From: Sphingomonas sp. HMP9
GTDB taxonomy: Bacteria; Pseudomonadota; Alphaproteobacteria; Sphingomonadales; Sphingomonadaceae
Direction: 5' to 3'
Assembly: GCF_013374115.1 (NCBI RefSeq)
Contig: NZ_AP022673.1
Location: forward strand, 2,074,501 to 2,138,500
DNA: 64,000 nt
Shown here: positions 9,823-18,250 of the stretch, piece by piece
Layout of the letters: each line of letters opens with the position of its first letter
Position numbering within the stretch: position 1 is the first letter of the stretch
Made by a program: the position numbers and the translations under genes
The notes under the pieces: generated by a model
What the model was told of the DNA's origin: nothing
Databases searched by the model: none
The model's input: the letters and a program-made list of their open reading frames with translations, nothing else

Positions 9823-10524
9823 ATGATCCGCGCGTTCCTGCTCTCGCTCCGCCAGCTGACCGATCCGCCGGTCCTGCGCGTGTTCGTCAAGTCGATGGCG
9901 GTCACTCTGCTCGTCTTCGCGCTGCTCGGCATCGGGACATGGTGGGGCACGCAGGCCGCGCTCGCCGCCTGGCTGGGCTGGGACGCGGACGGAGTGGCAG
10001 CCGCATTCGCGCTGTTCGTCACGGTCCTCGCGCTATGGCTCCTGTTCCGCGCGGTTGCGATCGCAGTCGTCGGGGTGTTCGCGGACGAGGTCGTCGAGGC
10101 GGTCGAGGCGCGCCATTATCCCGACGCGCTCAAGACCGCCCGCCCCGTTCCGTTGGCTCGCAGCCTCGCAATGGGCCTGCGCTCGGCCGGGCGCGTCGTG
10201 CTCGTCAACCTGCTGATGCTGCCCCTCTACATCGCACTGCTCGTCACCGGCATAGGCACGGCAGCGGCGTTCTTTATCGTCAACGGCTGGCTGCTCGGCC
10301 GCGATCTCGGCGACATGGTGGCGGCGCGGCACATGGACGCGGCGGCGATGCGGGGCTGGCGTGCGACGACCAAGGGTGGGCGGTTCGCGCTGGGGCTTGC
10401 GAACACCGGGCTGTTCGTGGTTCCGGTACTCAACATCGCCGCGCCCGTTCTGGGGGCCGCGATGGCGACGCATTATTTCCATGGTGCGCGAGCGACATCG
10501 ATGTTGGACAAGGGCCGAGCATGA
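9823..10524 (+). CDS. EI24/CysZ-like membrane protein
   Basis: A 233-residue inner-membrane protein with about four to five hydrophobic segments (VTLLVFALLGIG, ALFVTVLALWLLF, LMLPLYIALLVTGIGTAAAFF, and a C-terminal one). The central VNGWLLGRDLGDMVAARH and the final HYFHGAR motif match the EI24/CysZ family, whose E. coli member imports sulfate. No cysteine-biosynthesis neighbour is present, so transport of sulfate is not supported by context. Its stop overlaps the following lipoprotein start as ATGA. Confidence 0.82.
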   Translation: MIRAFLLSLRQLTDPPVLRVFVKSMAVTLLVFALLGIGTWWGTQAALAAWLGWDADGVAAAFALFVTVLALWLLFRAVAIAVVGVFADEVVEAVEARHYPDALKTARPVPLARSLAMGLRSAGRVVLVNLLMLPLYIALLVTGIGTAAAFFIVNGWLLGRDLGDMVAARHMDAAAMRGWRATTKGGRFALGLANTGLFVVPVLNIAAPVLGAAMATHYFHGARATSMLDKGRA

Positions 10525-10892
10525 CGCGACTGACGACGATAGCGATCGCCTTGGCACTTGGCGGCGGCTTGGCCGGTTGCGCCGCACCGGTCGCCAAGCC
10601 TGCGATCGGCCGCCCGGCCATACCCTATACGAGCGTCGGACTGGAACGCGTGCTAGGCCAGGATGCCGCCGGCCTGGCCAAGCTGTTCGGCCAACCCGAT
10701 GCCGACGTCCGCGAAGGTGCGGCCCGCAAACTCCAGTTCCAGAGCGGCATCTGCGTGCTGGACGCGTATCTCTATCCCAAGGGATCGGATGCCCCGCGCG
10801 TCACCTATCTCGATGCGCGCGAACCCGACGGCAGCACGATCGACCGAGCGAGTTGCGTCGCGGCGCTGACCCGGCGCGAGGGGGGACGGTAG
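10521..10892 (+). CDS. Small predicted lipoprotein
   Basis: A 123-residue secreted protein. The signal peptide MTRLTTIAIALALGGGLAGC ends in a lipobox LAGC with the acceptor Cys at residue 20. The mature part has VLGQDAAGLAKLFGQPDADVREG and a CVLDAYLYPKG strand, reminiscent of small periplasmic SmpA/OmlA-like folds, but I cannot assign a family. It is translationally coupled to the EI24-like gene. Its last 88 bp overlap the convergent PAP2 gene. Confidence 0.8.
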   Translation: MTRLTTIAIALALGGGLAGCAAPVAKPAIGRPAIPYTSVGLERVLGQDAAGLAKLFGQPDADVREGAARKLQFQSGICVLDAYLYPKGSDAPRVTYLDAREPDGSTIDRASCVAALTRREGGR

Positions 10893-11839
10893 CCCGTGGC
10901 CGTCGGCACATCGGCCTTGCCGGCAAGCGAAATCCCGATCACCGCCACCACGCAGCCAGCGACGATGTCGATCAGATAATGTCCGCCGATGGGGACCGCA
11001 GATATGAGCATCGCGCCATTGAGCAGGATCGCCGGCCAACGGATCGCACGCATCGATGATGCCGCCCAGCCCAGGAGTACCGCCGCTGCGGCATGGAAGC
11101 TGGGAAAGGTGACGATGCCATCGAGATCGACGAACCCGATATGGTGCAAGGTACCGGCTCGCAGTTGGGAAAGTACCGTCGCCTGATGCCAAGGCGTTGG
11201 ATCGCGCATGGCCGGAACATCGGCCGCCGCCAAACCGAAATGGGCATAGGCGCCGACCCCGGGAAAAAGCACGAAGAGCGCGCAGGTGACGAACAACGTC
11301 CCCAGCCACGCCATCAGAAACGTCCATACGCGACGGTGCTGGCCAGAAAAACTGAGCATCACGATCAGAAGCATCGGCTGCCAGCCGATGCTTTCATACA
11401 CCCAATTCGCGGCGGCCATCAGGATGTGGCGATGCGAGAGCCACAGCATTGCCGCCGGCCAGTCCAGCCCGGGGATTACGGCGCGGTCGATCGCGGCGAG
11501 TGCCGGGTCGATCAGAGGCCGGTCGCTCGTCCCGAGAGCGAAGGTCAACAGCGTTATGCCGACGCACCCGGCTATGAACAGACCGCCCCCTTGCGCCAGC
11601 GTCGCGAGCCGATCGAACCCCCTGCCCTGCAGGCAGAGGCCAACGCCGATCGGCGTACCGATGATGACCGCGGCCATGGCGAATTCGTCCAGCGCGATCG
11701 TCAGATGACGGACGGACACGCCGAGCAGCGCGACTGTCCATGCGATCGCGACCGCGGCATAGACAGGCACCGCCCCCTTTCCCACAACCGATCGTGACAC
11801 GGGCTCAACCCCGGCGATCGATACGATAGTCGCGCGCAT
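10805..11839 (-). CDS. PAP2-superfamily membrane phosphatase or phosphotransferase
   Basis: A 344-residue membrane protein with several hydrophobic helices. The PAP2 core is in the C-terminal half: TFPSFHAAAAVLLG supplies the catalytic-site His and GGHYLIDIVAGCVVA the second His-Asp pair. The layout resembles the inositolphosphotransferase/Aur1-like branch as much as lipid phosphatases. ATG 11839 has a strong GGAGG five bases upstream. The C-terminal 29 codons overlap the convergent lipoprotein gene, so the true end could differ in function from relatives. The lipid substrate is unknown. Confidence 0.85.
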   Translation of the reverse strand: MRATIVSIAGVEPVSRSVVGKGAVPVYAAVAIAWTVALLGVSVRHLTIALDEFAMAAVIIGTPIGVGLCLQGRGFDRLATLAQGGGLFIAGCVGITLLTFALGTSDRPLIDPALAAIDRAVIPGLDWPAAMLWLSHRHILMAAANWVYESIGWQPMLLIVMLSFSGQHRRVWTFLMAWLGTLFVTCALFVLFPGVGAYAHFGLAAADVPAMRDPTPWHQATVLSQLRAGTLHHIGFVDLDGIVTFPSFHAAAAVLLGWAASSMRAIRWPAILLNGAMLISAVPIGGHYLIDIVAGCVVAVIGISLAGKADVPTATGYRPPSRRVSAATQLARSIVLPSGSRASR

Positions 11840-11898
11840 GAAACCTCCGCCTGTGGCGATTCCCTACCAGCAGAGAGGTTACGAAGGCGGTAAGATAG

Positions 11899-12966
11899 TC
11901 ATCCGCCACCGTGTTCGCCGAACCGGGACAGCGCCCAGTCCGCGGCGTCGCGCACCACCGCGTTCTCGTCCGACAGAAGACCCTGCACGAGCGGGGCCAG
12001 TCGTAAATCACCGCTGTTGCCCGCCGCGATCAGTGCGTTGCGGACCATCCGGTCGCGGCCGATCCGCTTGATCGGGGAGCCGGCGAAAACCTGGCGGAAG
12101 CTCGCGTCGTCGAGCGCTAGGATGTCCGCCAGCTCCGGCGCAACGAGTTCCGCACGCGGGTGGAAGGCGAGGTTCGCGTTGGCGGCGGCGGCGAACTTGT
12201 TCCAGGGGCACACGGCCAAACAGTCGTCGCAGCCATATATGCGGTTGCCGATCGCGGCGCGGAATTCGTGCGGGATCGGCCCGGCATGCTCGATCGTCAA
12301 ATAGGAGATGCAGCGGCGGGCATCGAGCTGGAACGGCTTCGGGAAGGCGTCGGTCGGGCATGCGGTCTGGCACGCGTCGCAACTGCCGCAGGTGTCGACG
12401 CCGCCCTTGTCCGGCGCCAGATCGAGCGTGGTGTAGATCGCGCCGAGGAACAGCCAGCTGCCATGCTCGCGACTGACGAGGTTGGTATGCTTGCCCTGCC
12501 AGCCAAGCCCCGCGGCTTCGGCGAGCGGCTTTTCCATCACCGGCGCGGTGTCGACGAACACTTTCAGGTCGAACGGGGGCAGGTCCCGTTCCGCTTCCGC
12601 TGCCAGCCAGCGCCCGAGCGCCTTCAACTGGCGTTTCACGACATCGTGATAATCAGGGCCCTGCGCATAGACCGAGATGCGCCCTACCCCGCCCTCGTCT
12701 GCCAGCCGCAACGGGTCATCCTTCGGCGCATAGCTCATGCCGAGCGCGATCACGCTGCGGACCTCGGGCCAGAGGCCGGCGGGACTTTCGCGGTGGTGCT
12801 TGCGCTCCTCCATCCAGATCATGTCGCCGTGACGGCCGTCCGCGAGCCATTGGTAAAGGCGCTCGCCCGCGCGCGGCGCGGCGTCGGCGCGCGCAATTCC
12901 GCAGGCGGCGAAGCCCAATTCGGCCGCTTTGGACTTAAGTCGGTGTTCCAGCTTGTCTTGCGCCAC
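11899..12966 (-). CDS. queG: Epoxyqueuosine reductase
   Basis: Last step of queuosine synthesis: reduces epoxyqueuosine to queuosine in tRNA, using cobalamin and two [4Fe-4S] clusters. The 355-residue protein has CGSCDACQTACP near residues 190-202 and CDDCLAVCPWNKF near 244-256, the two ferredoxin-type motifs, plus FVDTAPVMEKPLAEAAGLGW in the cobalamin-binding core. A HEAT-like C-terminal tail follows (NAVVRDAADWALSRFG). Start is GTG 12966. The related queuosine gene gluQ lies at 62305-63150. Confidence 0.95.
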   Translation of the reverse strand: MAQDKLEHRLKSKAAELGFAACGIARADAAPRAGERLYQWLADGRHGDMIWMEERKHHRESPAGLWPEVRSVIALGMSYAPKDDPLRLADEGGVGRISVYAQGPDYHDVVKRQLKALGRWLAAEAERDLPPFDLKVFVDTAPVMEKPLAEAAGLGWQGKHTNLVSREHGSWLFLGAIYTTLDLAPDKGGVDTCGSCDACQTACPTDAFPKPFQLDARRCISYLTIEHAGPIPHEFRAAIGNRIYGCDDCLAVCPWNKFAAAANANLAFHPRAELVAPELADILALDDASFRQVFAGSPIKRIGRDRMVRNALIAAGNSGDLRLAPLVQGLLSDENAVVRDAADWALSRFGEHGGG

Positions 12967-13010
12967 GTCCGCCCGCTACCACGATGCTACCCTCGGGAGG
13001 AAGATTGCGC

Positions 13011-13937
13011 GTGAACGATGAATGGGCGGTCACTGCGAGCGGAATCGTGAAGCGGTTCGGCGACCGGCGCGTGGTCGATGGGGTGGACATCATGGTGCCA
13101 CGCGGTTCGGTGTACGGCGTGCTCGGCCCCAACGGTGCCGGCAAGACCACCACCTTGCGCATGCTGCTGGGGATCATCGAGCCCGACGCCGGATCGCGCA
13201 CGCTGCTCGGCTACGACAATCCGAGGGATGCGAGCGACCGGGTCGGCTATCTGCCCGAGGAACGCGGGCTGTATCCGGCAATGAAGGCGCGTGAGGCGAT
13301 CGCGTTTCTGGGGGCTCTGCGCGGACTCGACTGGAAGACAGGACGCGAGCGTGCGGTGGTGCTGATGGAGGCCGCCGGGCTCGGCCATGCGGTCGACGAG
13401 AAGATCCGCAAGCTGTCGAAGGGCATGGCGCAGCTCGTGCAGCTGCTCGGCTCGGTCGTGCACCAACCAGATCTGCTGGTGCTCGACGAGCCGTTTTCGG
13501 GGCTCGATCCGGTCAACCAGGAGCGGCTCGAGGCGTTGATCCTCGCCGAGCGCGACCGCGGCGCGACGATCCTGTTCTCGACGCATATCATGAGCCATGC
13601 CGAGCGGCTGTGCGACCGGCTGGCGATCATCGCCGGCGGCAAGCGCCGCTTCGAGGGGACGGTGGCGGACGCGCGCGGGATCCTGCCGCAGCGGGTTCAC
13701 TATACGCCGCACCGGCCCGATCCGGCGATCCGCGGCGTGTTGCCGGCGGATGCGGCGGCGGACGGGGATAGCTGGCGGTTCGAACTGCCCGACGAGGGGA
13801 TCGAGAGCTTGCTCGTACGGTTGATCGACGCGGGGTACGGGATTTCGGGGTTGTCGATCGAGCGGCCCGGTCTGCACGAGGCGTTCGTCCGGATCGTGGG
13901 ACAGCATGCACCCGTGCCTCAGGAGACTGCCGCATGA
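13011..13937 (+). CDS. ABC transporter ATP-binding subunit (NatA-like)
   Basis: Cytoplasmic ATPase of an ABC-2 type exporter, 308 residues. Walker A GPNGAGKTT is near residue 39, a degenerate signature LSKGMAQ near 134, Walker B LLVLDEPFSGLD near 153-164, and the switch His in STHIMSHAE. The C-terminal DUF4162-type extension is about 80 residues. I use GTG 13011; TTG 13005 in the same frame is also possible after GGGAGG at about 12995-13000. Its stop overlaps the permease start as ATGA. Confidence 0.93.
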   Translation: MNDEWAVTASGIVKRFGDRRVVDGVDIMVPRGSVYGVLGPNGAGKTTTLRMLLGIIEPDAGSRTLLGYDNPRDASDRVGYLPEERGLYPAMKAREAIAFLGALRGLDWKTGRERAVVLMEAAGLGHAVDEKIRKLSKGMAQLVQLLGSVVHQPDLLVLDEPFSGLDPVNQERLEALILAERDRGATILFSTHIMSHAERLCDRLAIIAGGKRRFEGTVADARGILPQRVHYTPHRPDPAIRGVLPADAAADGDSWRFELPDEGIESLLVRLIDAGYGISGLSIERPGLHEAFVRIVGQHAPVPQETAA

Positions 13938-15178
13938 CCCGCTTCCGCCGGACCCTGCGCCAGACCTTCACGATCGCGCGGCGAGATTTTATCGCCACGG
14001 TATTCACGCCGATCTTCCTGCTGTTCCTATTCGCGCCAGCAATTATGGGAATGTTCAGCATCATCGGCGGAATGGGTGCTCGAAGCGCTACCACAGGGGC
14101 GCAGGACACGACGCGTATCGTCGCGATCATCTCTGCTCCGCTCAACCGGCCTATCGCTCAGGCTGATACGCGATTGCGCGACGTGTTCGGCGGCGACGAA
14201 GCGCCGCCTAGTCTGACGACCGTCACGCCCACCGGCGACCCGGCCGCGCAGGCGCGCGCCGCGTTCGAGACAAAGGACATTGATGCGGAGGCAGTGCTGT
14301 ACGGCCCGCTCGATGCGCCGCAGATCCTGTACGGCCCGCGCGGGCGACGGTCGGCGGATTATCTCGGCTTGCTCGCCCAGACGACGCTGGCCGCGCAGAA
14401 GCTCGGTGGCACGCTGCCAACGATCGCCGCGACCAAGACGCGCATCACGCGCTCGACCACCTCGGTCGGCGGCCAGCACCAGTCCGCGTTCTTCGCGGTG
14501 TTCGGGATCTTCTTCCTGACGCTGTTCCTCTCGGGCCAGGTCGTCGGCACGATGGCGGAGGAGCGCAACAACAAGGTGATCGAGGTGCTTGCCGCGGCGG
14601 TGCCGCTCGAATCGGTGTTCTTTGGCAAGCTGATCGGGATGTTCGGCGTCGCGGTGCTGTTCGTCGCGTTCTGGGGCACCGTTGTCACGCAGATCACGTC
14701 GCTGATGCCCGCTGCGGCTGCGGTCGCGCTGGGCGACCTGACGCCTGCGATCGGCGTGCCGATGTTCGCGCTGCTGTTCGCCGCCTATTTCAGCATGGCG
14801 TATCTGTTGCTCGGCTCGGTATTCCTCGGCGTCGGCGCGCAGGCCTCGACGATGCGCGAGATCCAGATGCTGTCGCTGCCGATCACGATCCTGCAGGTGG
14901 CGATGTTCGGGCTGTCCTCGGCCGCGGTCGCGCATCCCGGCAGCTGGATCGCGACCGCTGCCGAGCTGTTCCCGCTGTCGTCGCCGTTCGCGATGGCCGG
15001 CCGCGCGGCGAACTCGCCCGCGCTGTGGCCGCACGTCGCGGCGCTCGCATGGCAGGCGCTGTGGGTGACGATCTTCATCACGGTCGGCGCGCGGCTGTTC
15101 CGGCGGGGCGTGCTGCAATCGGGGAGTGCGCGGCCGTTCTGGCGGCGGAAGGCCAAGGCAGCGGCGGCGGCGGCGTAA
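13934..15178 (+). CDS. ABC-2 type transporter permease (NatB-like)
   Basis: A 414-residue membrane subunit paired with the preceding ATPase. One N-terminal helix (VFTPIFLLFLFAPAIMG) is followed by a large extracytoplasmic domain of about 150 residues and then five C-terminal helices, the topology of NatB/ABC-2 family 3 permeases. The motif GTMAEERNNKVIEVLAAAV precedes the helices as in relatives. A short Ala-rich basic tail closes the protein. NatAB export sodium in Bacillus, but homologues vary and the cargo here is unknown. Confidence 0.92.
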   Translation: MTRFRRTLRQTFTIARRDFIATVFTPIFLLFLFAPAIMGMFSIIGGMGARSATTGAQDTTRIVAIISAPLNRPIAQADTRLRDVFGGDEAPPSLTTVTPTGDPAAQARAAFETKDIDAEAVLYGPLDAPQILYGPRGRRSADYLGLLAQTTLAAQKLGGTLPTIAATKTRITRSTTSVGGQHQSAFFAVFGIFFLTLFLSGQVVGTMAEERNNKVIEVLAAAVPLESVFFGKLIGMFGVAVLFVAFWGTVVTQITSLMPAAAAVALGDLTPAIGVPMFALLFAAYFSMAYLLLGSVFLGVGAQASTMREIQMLSLPITILQVAMFGLSSAAVAHPGSWIATAAELFPLSSPFAMAGRAANSPALWPHVAALAWQALWVTIFITVGARLFRRGVLQSGSARPFWRRKAKAAAAAA

Positions 15179-15181
15179 GCC

Positions 15182-15259
15182 GTTCTCCTGCGAACGCAGG
15201 AGCCCAGGATTACAAACAGTTATGTTCGCGACCCTGGGCTCCTGCGTTCGCAGGAGAAC
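15182..15259. repeat. Inverted-repeat element, TTCTCCTGCGAACG type
   Basis: Left end GTTCTCCTGCGAACGCAGG then AGCCCAGG, mirrored by CCTGGGCT and CCTGCGTTCGCAGGAGAAC at the right. Middle is about 27 bp. It lies between the ABC permease and the P450 gene; the second copy is at 27261-27340. Confidence 0.9.
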
Positions 15260-15267
15260 CGCTCTAT

Positions 15268-15281
15268 TGACATAGGTGTCA
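15268..15281 (+). promoter_or_regulatory. Palindromic operator candidate before the P450 gene
   Basis: A perfect palindrome TGACATAGGTGTCA (5-bp arms, 4-bp centre) lies 35 bp upstream of the P450 start. Its left arm is part of TTGACA at 15267-15272, which looks like a -35 box. Such short palindromes are typical TetR-type operators; no regulator gene is adjacent, so the binding protein is unknown. Confidence 0.45.
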
Positions 15282-15316
15282 GCTAAGACTCTCCTGCGCA
15301 AAAATGCGGGAGAGAG

Positions 15317-16555
15317 ATGATGGCTACTCTGGTGCGCAATGTGGACGTGACCGTCGATCCGCTCGATGTGAGCCGCGCCGAACTCTACCGCGACGATATG
15401 TGGCAGGCGCCGTTCGCCCGGCTGCGCGCCGAGTCGCCGGTGCATTACGTCGAACACTCCGACTACGGCCCCTATTGGTCGGTCTCCAGCTACAAGGGCA
15501 TCGTCGAGGTCGAGTCCCTCCCCGATCTCTATTCCTCCGAGGCGGGCGGCATCACGATCGCCGATTTCGTCGCCGAGCGCGATGTCCGCATGCCGATGTT
15601 CATCGCGCGCGACCGCCCCGTCCATACCGGCCAGCGCCGCACCGTCGCGCCCGCCTTCACCCCCAGCGAGATGACGCGGATGTCGGGCGATATCCGCACC
15701 CGGACCGCGGCCATGCTCGACAGCCTGCCGTGGAACACGCGCTTCGACTGGGTCGATACCGTCGCGATCGAGCTCACCACGCAGATGCTCGCGATCCTGT
15801 TCGACTTTCCGTGGGCGGACCGGCGGAAGCTGACCTTCTGGTCGGACTGGGCGGGGGATATCGAACTGGTGAAGACCGAGGAGCTGCGCCAGCAACGCCT
15901 CGTCCACATGTTCGAATGCGGGTCGTATTTCAAAACCCTGTGGGACGCGAAGATCGACAAGGCGCCGACGCCTGACCTGATCTCGATGATGATCCATTCG
16001 GATGCGATGGCGCACATGGACCACAATGAATTTATCGGGAACCTCATCCTGCTGATCGTCGGCGGCAATGATACGACGCGCAATTCGATGTCCGCGCTCG
16101 CCTACGGCCTCGACAAGTTTCCCGAGTCGCGCGCCAAGCTGGAGGCGGACCCGGGGCTGATCCCCAATGCGGTGAGCGAGATCCTGCGCTGGCAGACGCC
16201 GCTCGCGCATATGCGACGGACCGCGACGGCGGACACCGAACTGATGGGCCAGCAGATCAAGGCGGGCGACAAGCTCGCGCTCTGGTACATTTCGGCGAAC
16301 CGCGACGAGAGCGTGTTCGGCGAGGATGCGGATTCGATCCAGGTGGATCGCCCGAACGCCCGGCGACATCTGGCGTTCGGGCACGGCATCCACCGCTGCG
16401 TCGGCGCGCGACTCGCCGAGATGCAGATCGCGATATTGCTCGAGGAGATGGCAGCGCGGCGGATGCGGATCAACGTGCTGGCCGAGCCGACCCGGGTCGC
16501 GGCGTGCTTCGTCCACGGCTATCGCACGCTGCCGGTGGAAATCAGCAAATACTGA
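15317..16555 (+). CDS. Cytochrome P450, CYP153-like
   Basis: Soluble 412-residue class I P450 expected to hydroxylate alkyl or related hydrophobic chains with electrons from a ferredoxin. The I-helix GGNDTTRNSMSA near residue 248, the EILRW motif of the K helix, QTPLAHMRR, WYISANRDE, and the heme loop FGHGIHRCVG with the Cys ligand at about residue 361 are all present. The combination GGNDTTRNSMS, QTPLAHMRR and RLAEMQIAILLEE matches the CYP153 alkane-hydroxylase family. AGAGAGATG gives the ribosome site. No redox partner is adjacent; a [2Fe-2S] ferredoxin sits at 33893-34210. Confidence 0.9.
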   Translation: MMATLVRNVDVTVDPLDVSRAELYRDDMWQAPFARLRAESPVHYVEHSDYGPYWSVSSYKGIVEVESLPDLYSSEAGGITIADFVAERDVRMPMFIARDRPVHTGQRRTVAPAFTPSEMTRMSGDIRTRTAAMLDSLPWNTRFDWVDTVAIELTTQMLAILFDFPWADRRKLTFWSDWAGDIELVKTEELRQQRLVHMFECGSYFKTLWDAKIDKAPTPDLISMMIHSDAMAHMDHNEFIGNLILLIVGGNDTTRNSMSALAYGLDKFPESRAKLEADPGLIPNAVSEILRWQTPLAHMRRTATADTELMGQQIKAGDKLALWYISANRDESVFGEDADSIQVDRPNARRHLAFGHGIHRCVGARLAEMQIAILLEEMAARRMRINVLAEPTRVAACFVHGYRTLPVEISKY

Positions 16556-16616
16556 GTGTTGGCGTCACCTTATCGGTCGGTTCGCGCGTACCTATATCCG
16601 AATCATGGAGACCGAT

Positions 16617-17105
16617 ATGACTCAGGACCGCCGCGCTTTTCTCACGCTTGCCGGAGCGGGTGTCGCCGGCTTTGCGCTCTGGGGATGCTCGTCGCAGCCC
16701 GCACAGGCGGCCGAGCGGTTCGAGGTGACTCTGACCGACGCGCAGTGGCGCAAGAAGCTGTCGCCGGACGCGTATACTACGCTGCGCAAGGAGGGTACCG
16801 AGCGGCCCTATTCGAGTCCGCTCAATGGCGAGCACCGCGCAGGCGTCTTCTCGTGCCGAGGGTGCGGTCTGCCGAATTTCTCGTCGAAGACCAAGTTCGA
16901 GAGCGGCACCGGCTGGCCGAGCTTCTGGCAGCCACTGCCGAACGCGGTGCGGACGCGGGTCGATTCGACGATGGGAATGGCGCGGACCGAGGTGCATTGC
17001 CGGCGGTGCGGCGGGCATCTGGGGCATGTGTTCGATGATGGGCCGAAGCCGACGGGGAAGCGCTATTGCATGAATGGCGATGCGCTGACGTTCAGGGCTG
17101 CGTGA
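16617..17105 (+). CDS. msrB: Exported methionine-R-sulfoxide reductase
   Basis: Repairs methionine-R-sulfoxide in proteins. The 162-residue product has the full MsrB core: zinc cysteines in CRGCG and CRRCGG, SGTGWPSFWQP, GHVFDDGP, and the catalytic Cys in RYCMNGDAL. Unusually for the family it has a leader: DRRAFLTLAGAGVAG resembles a Tat signal and LWGC a lipobox near residue 26. ATG 16617 is preceded by GGAG with a 6-base spacer. The leader predicts action outside the cytoplasm, possibly as a lipoprotein. Confidence 0.92.
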   Translation: MTQDRRAFLTLAGAGVAGFALWGCSSQPAQAAERFEVTLTDAQWRKKLSPDAYTTLRKEGTERPYSSPLNGEHRAGVFSCRGCGLPNFSSKTKFESGTGWPSFWQPLPNAVRTRVDSTMGMARTEVHCRRCGGHLGHVFDDGPKPTGKRYCMNGDALTFRAA

Positions 17106-17160
17106 GAACTTTCACCTGAATGTGCTTGGCGCGTTTTGCGGATGAGCGAATAGAATATGT

Positions 17161-17210
17161 TTCCCCGCGAAGGCGGGGATCCAGACTGGGCGCCCGCATT
17201 CGCGGGAGAA
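17161..17210. repeat. Short hybrid inverted-repeat element
   Basis: Left half TTCCCCGCGAAGGCGGGGAT then CCAG equals the left end of the 5952 and 8274 elements, but the right half GGGCGCCCGCATTCGCGGGA with GAAC ends like the 15182 element family. It spans only about 50 bp, so it may be a recombinant or shortened element. Together with the next one it fills the 384-bp gap 17106-17489, where I see no gene. Confidence 0.6.
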
Positions 17211-17283
17211 CAGGGCAGCACGACTGGGCGACCATTTTGCGCTGTCACATTCGCGCGCTTTCGTAGCGGCTTCTGTGCGTTTG

Positions 17284-17390
17284 CACCTCCCCGGCGGAGG
17301 CCGGGGTCCAATTGGGAGACGTCGCTGATCGACGTTGCGCGCTGTTACCGAAACCTCACCAATTGGGCCCCGGCCTTCGCCGGGGAGGTG
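17284..17390. repeat. Inverted-repeat element, CACCCCGGCGG type
   Basis: CACCTCCCCGGCGGAGGCCG at the left is mirrored by CGGCCTTCGCCGGGGAGGTG at the right; inner TCCAATTGGG and CCAATTGGGCC are also mirrored. Same family as 9498-9605 and 62148-62250. It lies between the convergent msrB and CHAP genes. Confidence 0.87.
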
Positions 17391-17489
17391 TTTCTTTCGG
17401 GTAGCGTTAAAGCGCTAGACTGTCTGGGGGGCGATCAGCGCGAGACGTTGGGAAGGCAACGGATGCCGGACCAGCCGGGCACCACGGGC

Positions 17490-18113
17490 TTAGTTCGCCT
17501 CGTTCACCAGCGTGAAGATACCGCGGGGGTCGGTCGGGCCGTGCTGCACGCTCGCGAGCTGCGCGGCGTTGGCGCGCTGCGTTGCGGTGACGGTGCGCGT
17601 GGCGCTGGCCATCTGGAACGAGGGCTGCGCAGGCGCGTCGAGCGTGCCGCCGGCCGGGGCATGGCCCGAATAGATGAAGCCCTTGGTCGGATAGGCCGAG
17701 GTGCCGAGGCCGCCCTGCGGGCCGTACCAGACCTTGACCATGCTCCAGTCGCCGGCGTCGGAGACGTCGACTGCGCGGACGTTGGTCTCGACGGCGCCGG
17801 GGCGCGACCAGTTGGCGTGGGTGAGGAGGACTTCGCGGTCGCTGACGACCTTCGAGACCATCGCGACATGGCCGACGCGCATCCGCGAGGTCGGCGAGAA
17901 GGCGAGGACCGAACCGGCCTTCGGGGTGTGGCCACGCTCGTAGCGACCCTCGGCCTGGCTCCACCAGGTGTTCGCGTTGCCGCGGATTTCGATGCCCGAC
18001 ACCGAGCGAGCAAACGTTACACACTGCCAGAACTGGGCTGCTGCCGGTGTGGCCGTCATCAGGCCGCACGATACCACCAGCGCAAAACGCGCTGCTAACG
18101 CCTTGAAATTCAT
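17490..18113 (-). CDS. Secreted CHAP-domain protein
   Basis: A 207-residue exported protein. After a signal peptide (MNFKALAARFALVVSCG to about residue 26) comes a CHAP cysteine amidohydrolase or peptidase domain: FWQCVTFARSVSG holds the nucleophile Cys, MRVGHVAMVSKV the His, and VLLTHANWSRPG follows in order. The C-terminal 70 residues have no recognised domain. CHAP enzymes usually cleave peptidoglycan peptides, so a role in cell-wall remodelling is likely. Start ATG 18113 is chosen because the signal peptide begins there; an in-frame ATG 33 bases upstream would weaken it. Confidence 0.87.
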   Translation of the reverse strand: MNFKALAARFALVVSCGLMTATPAAAQFWQCVTFARSVSGIEIRGNANTWWSQAEGRYERGHTPKAGSVLAFSPTSRMRVGHVAMVSKVVSDREVLLTHANWSRPGAVETNVRAVDVSDAGDWSMVKVWYGPQGGLGTSAYPTKGFIYSGHAPAGGTLDAPAQPSFQMASATRTVTATQRANAAQLASVQHGPTDPRGIFTLVNEAN

Positions 18114-18250
18114 CGAGACCCCCCGGCCAAAACCCGTTTGTCGCATTCTGGCTACGGGAGGTTCGATTTAATTGAAAGTCGGCCGGGAACCATATCCGAC
18201 GAAGCGTGTTACCGCGCCGACCAACGCCCCAAAGCGTCAGCCAGACTGGC

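Noticed and set aside
13011..15178. Antibiotic or bacteriocin export operon
   Set aside because: The ATPase-permease pair resembles NatAB-type exporters, and no precursor peptide, modification or immunity gene is adjacent.
14027..16516. An 829-codon minus-strand frame opposite the ABC permease and P450
   Set aside because: Spans two real genes and an intergenic repeat; Arg-rich without domain.
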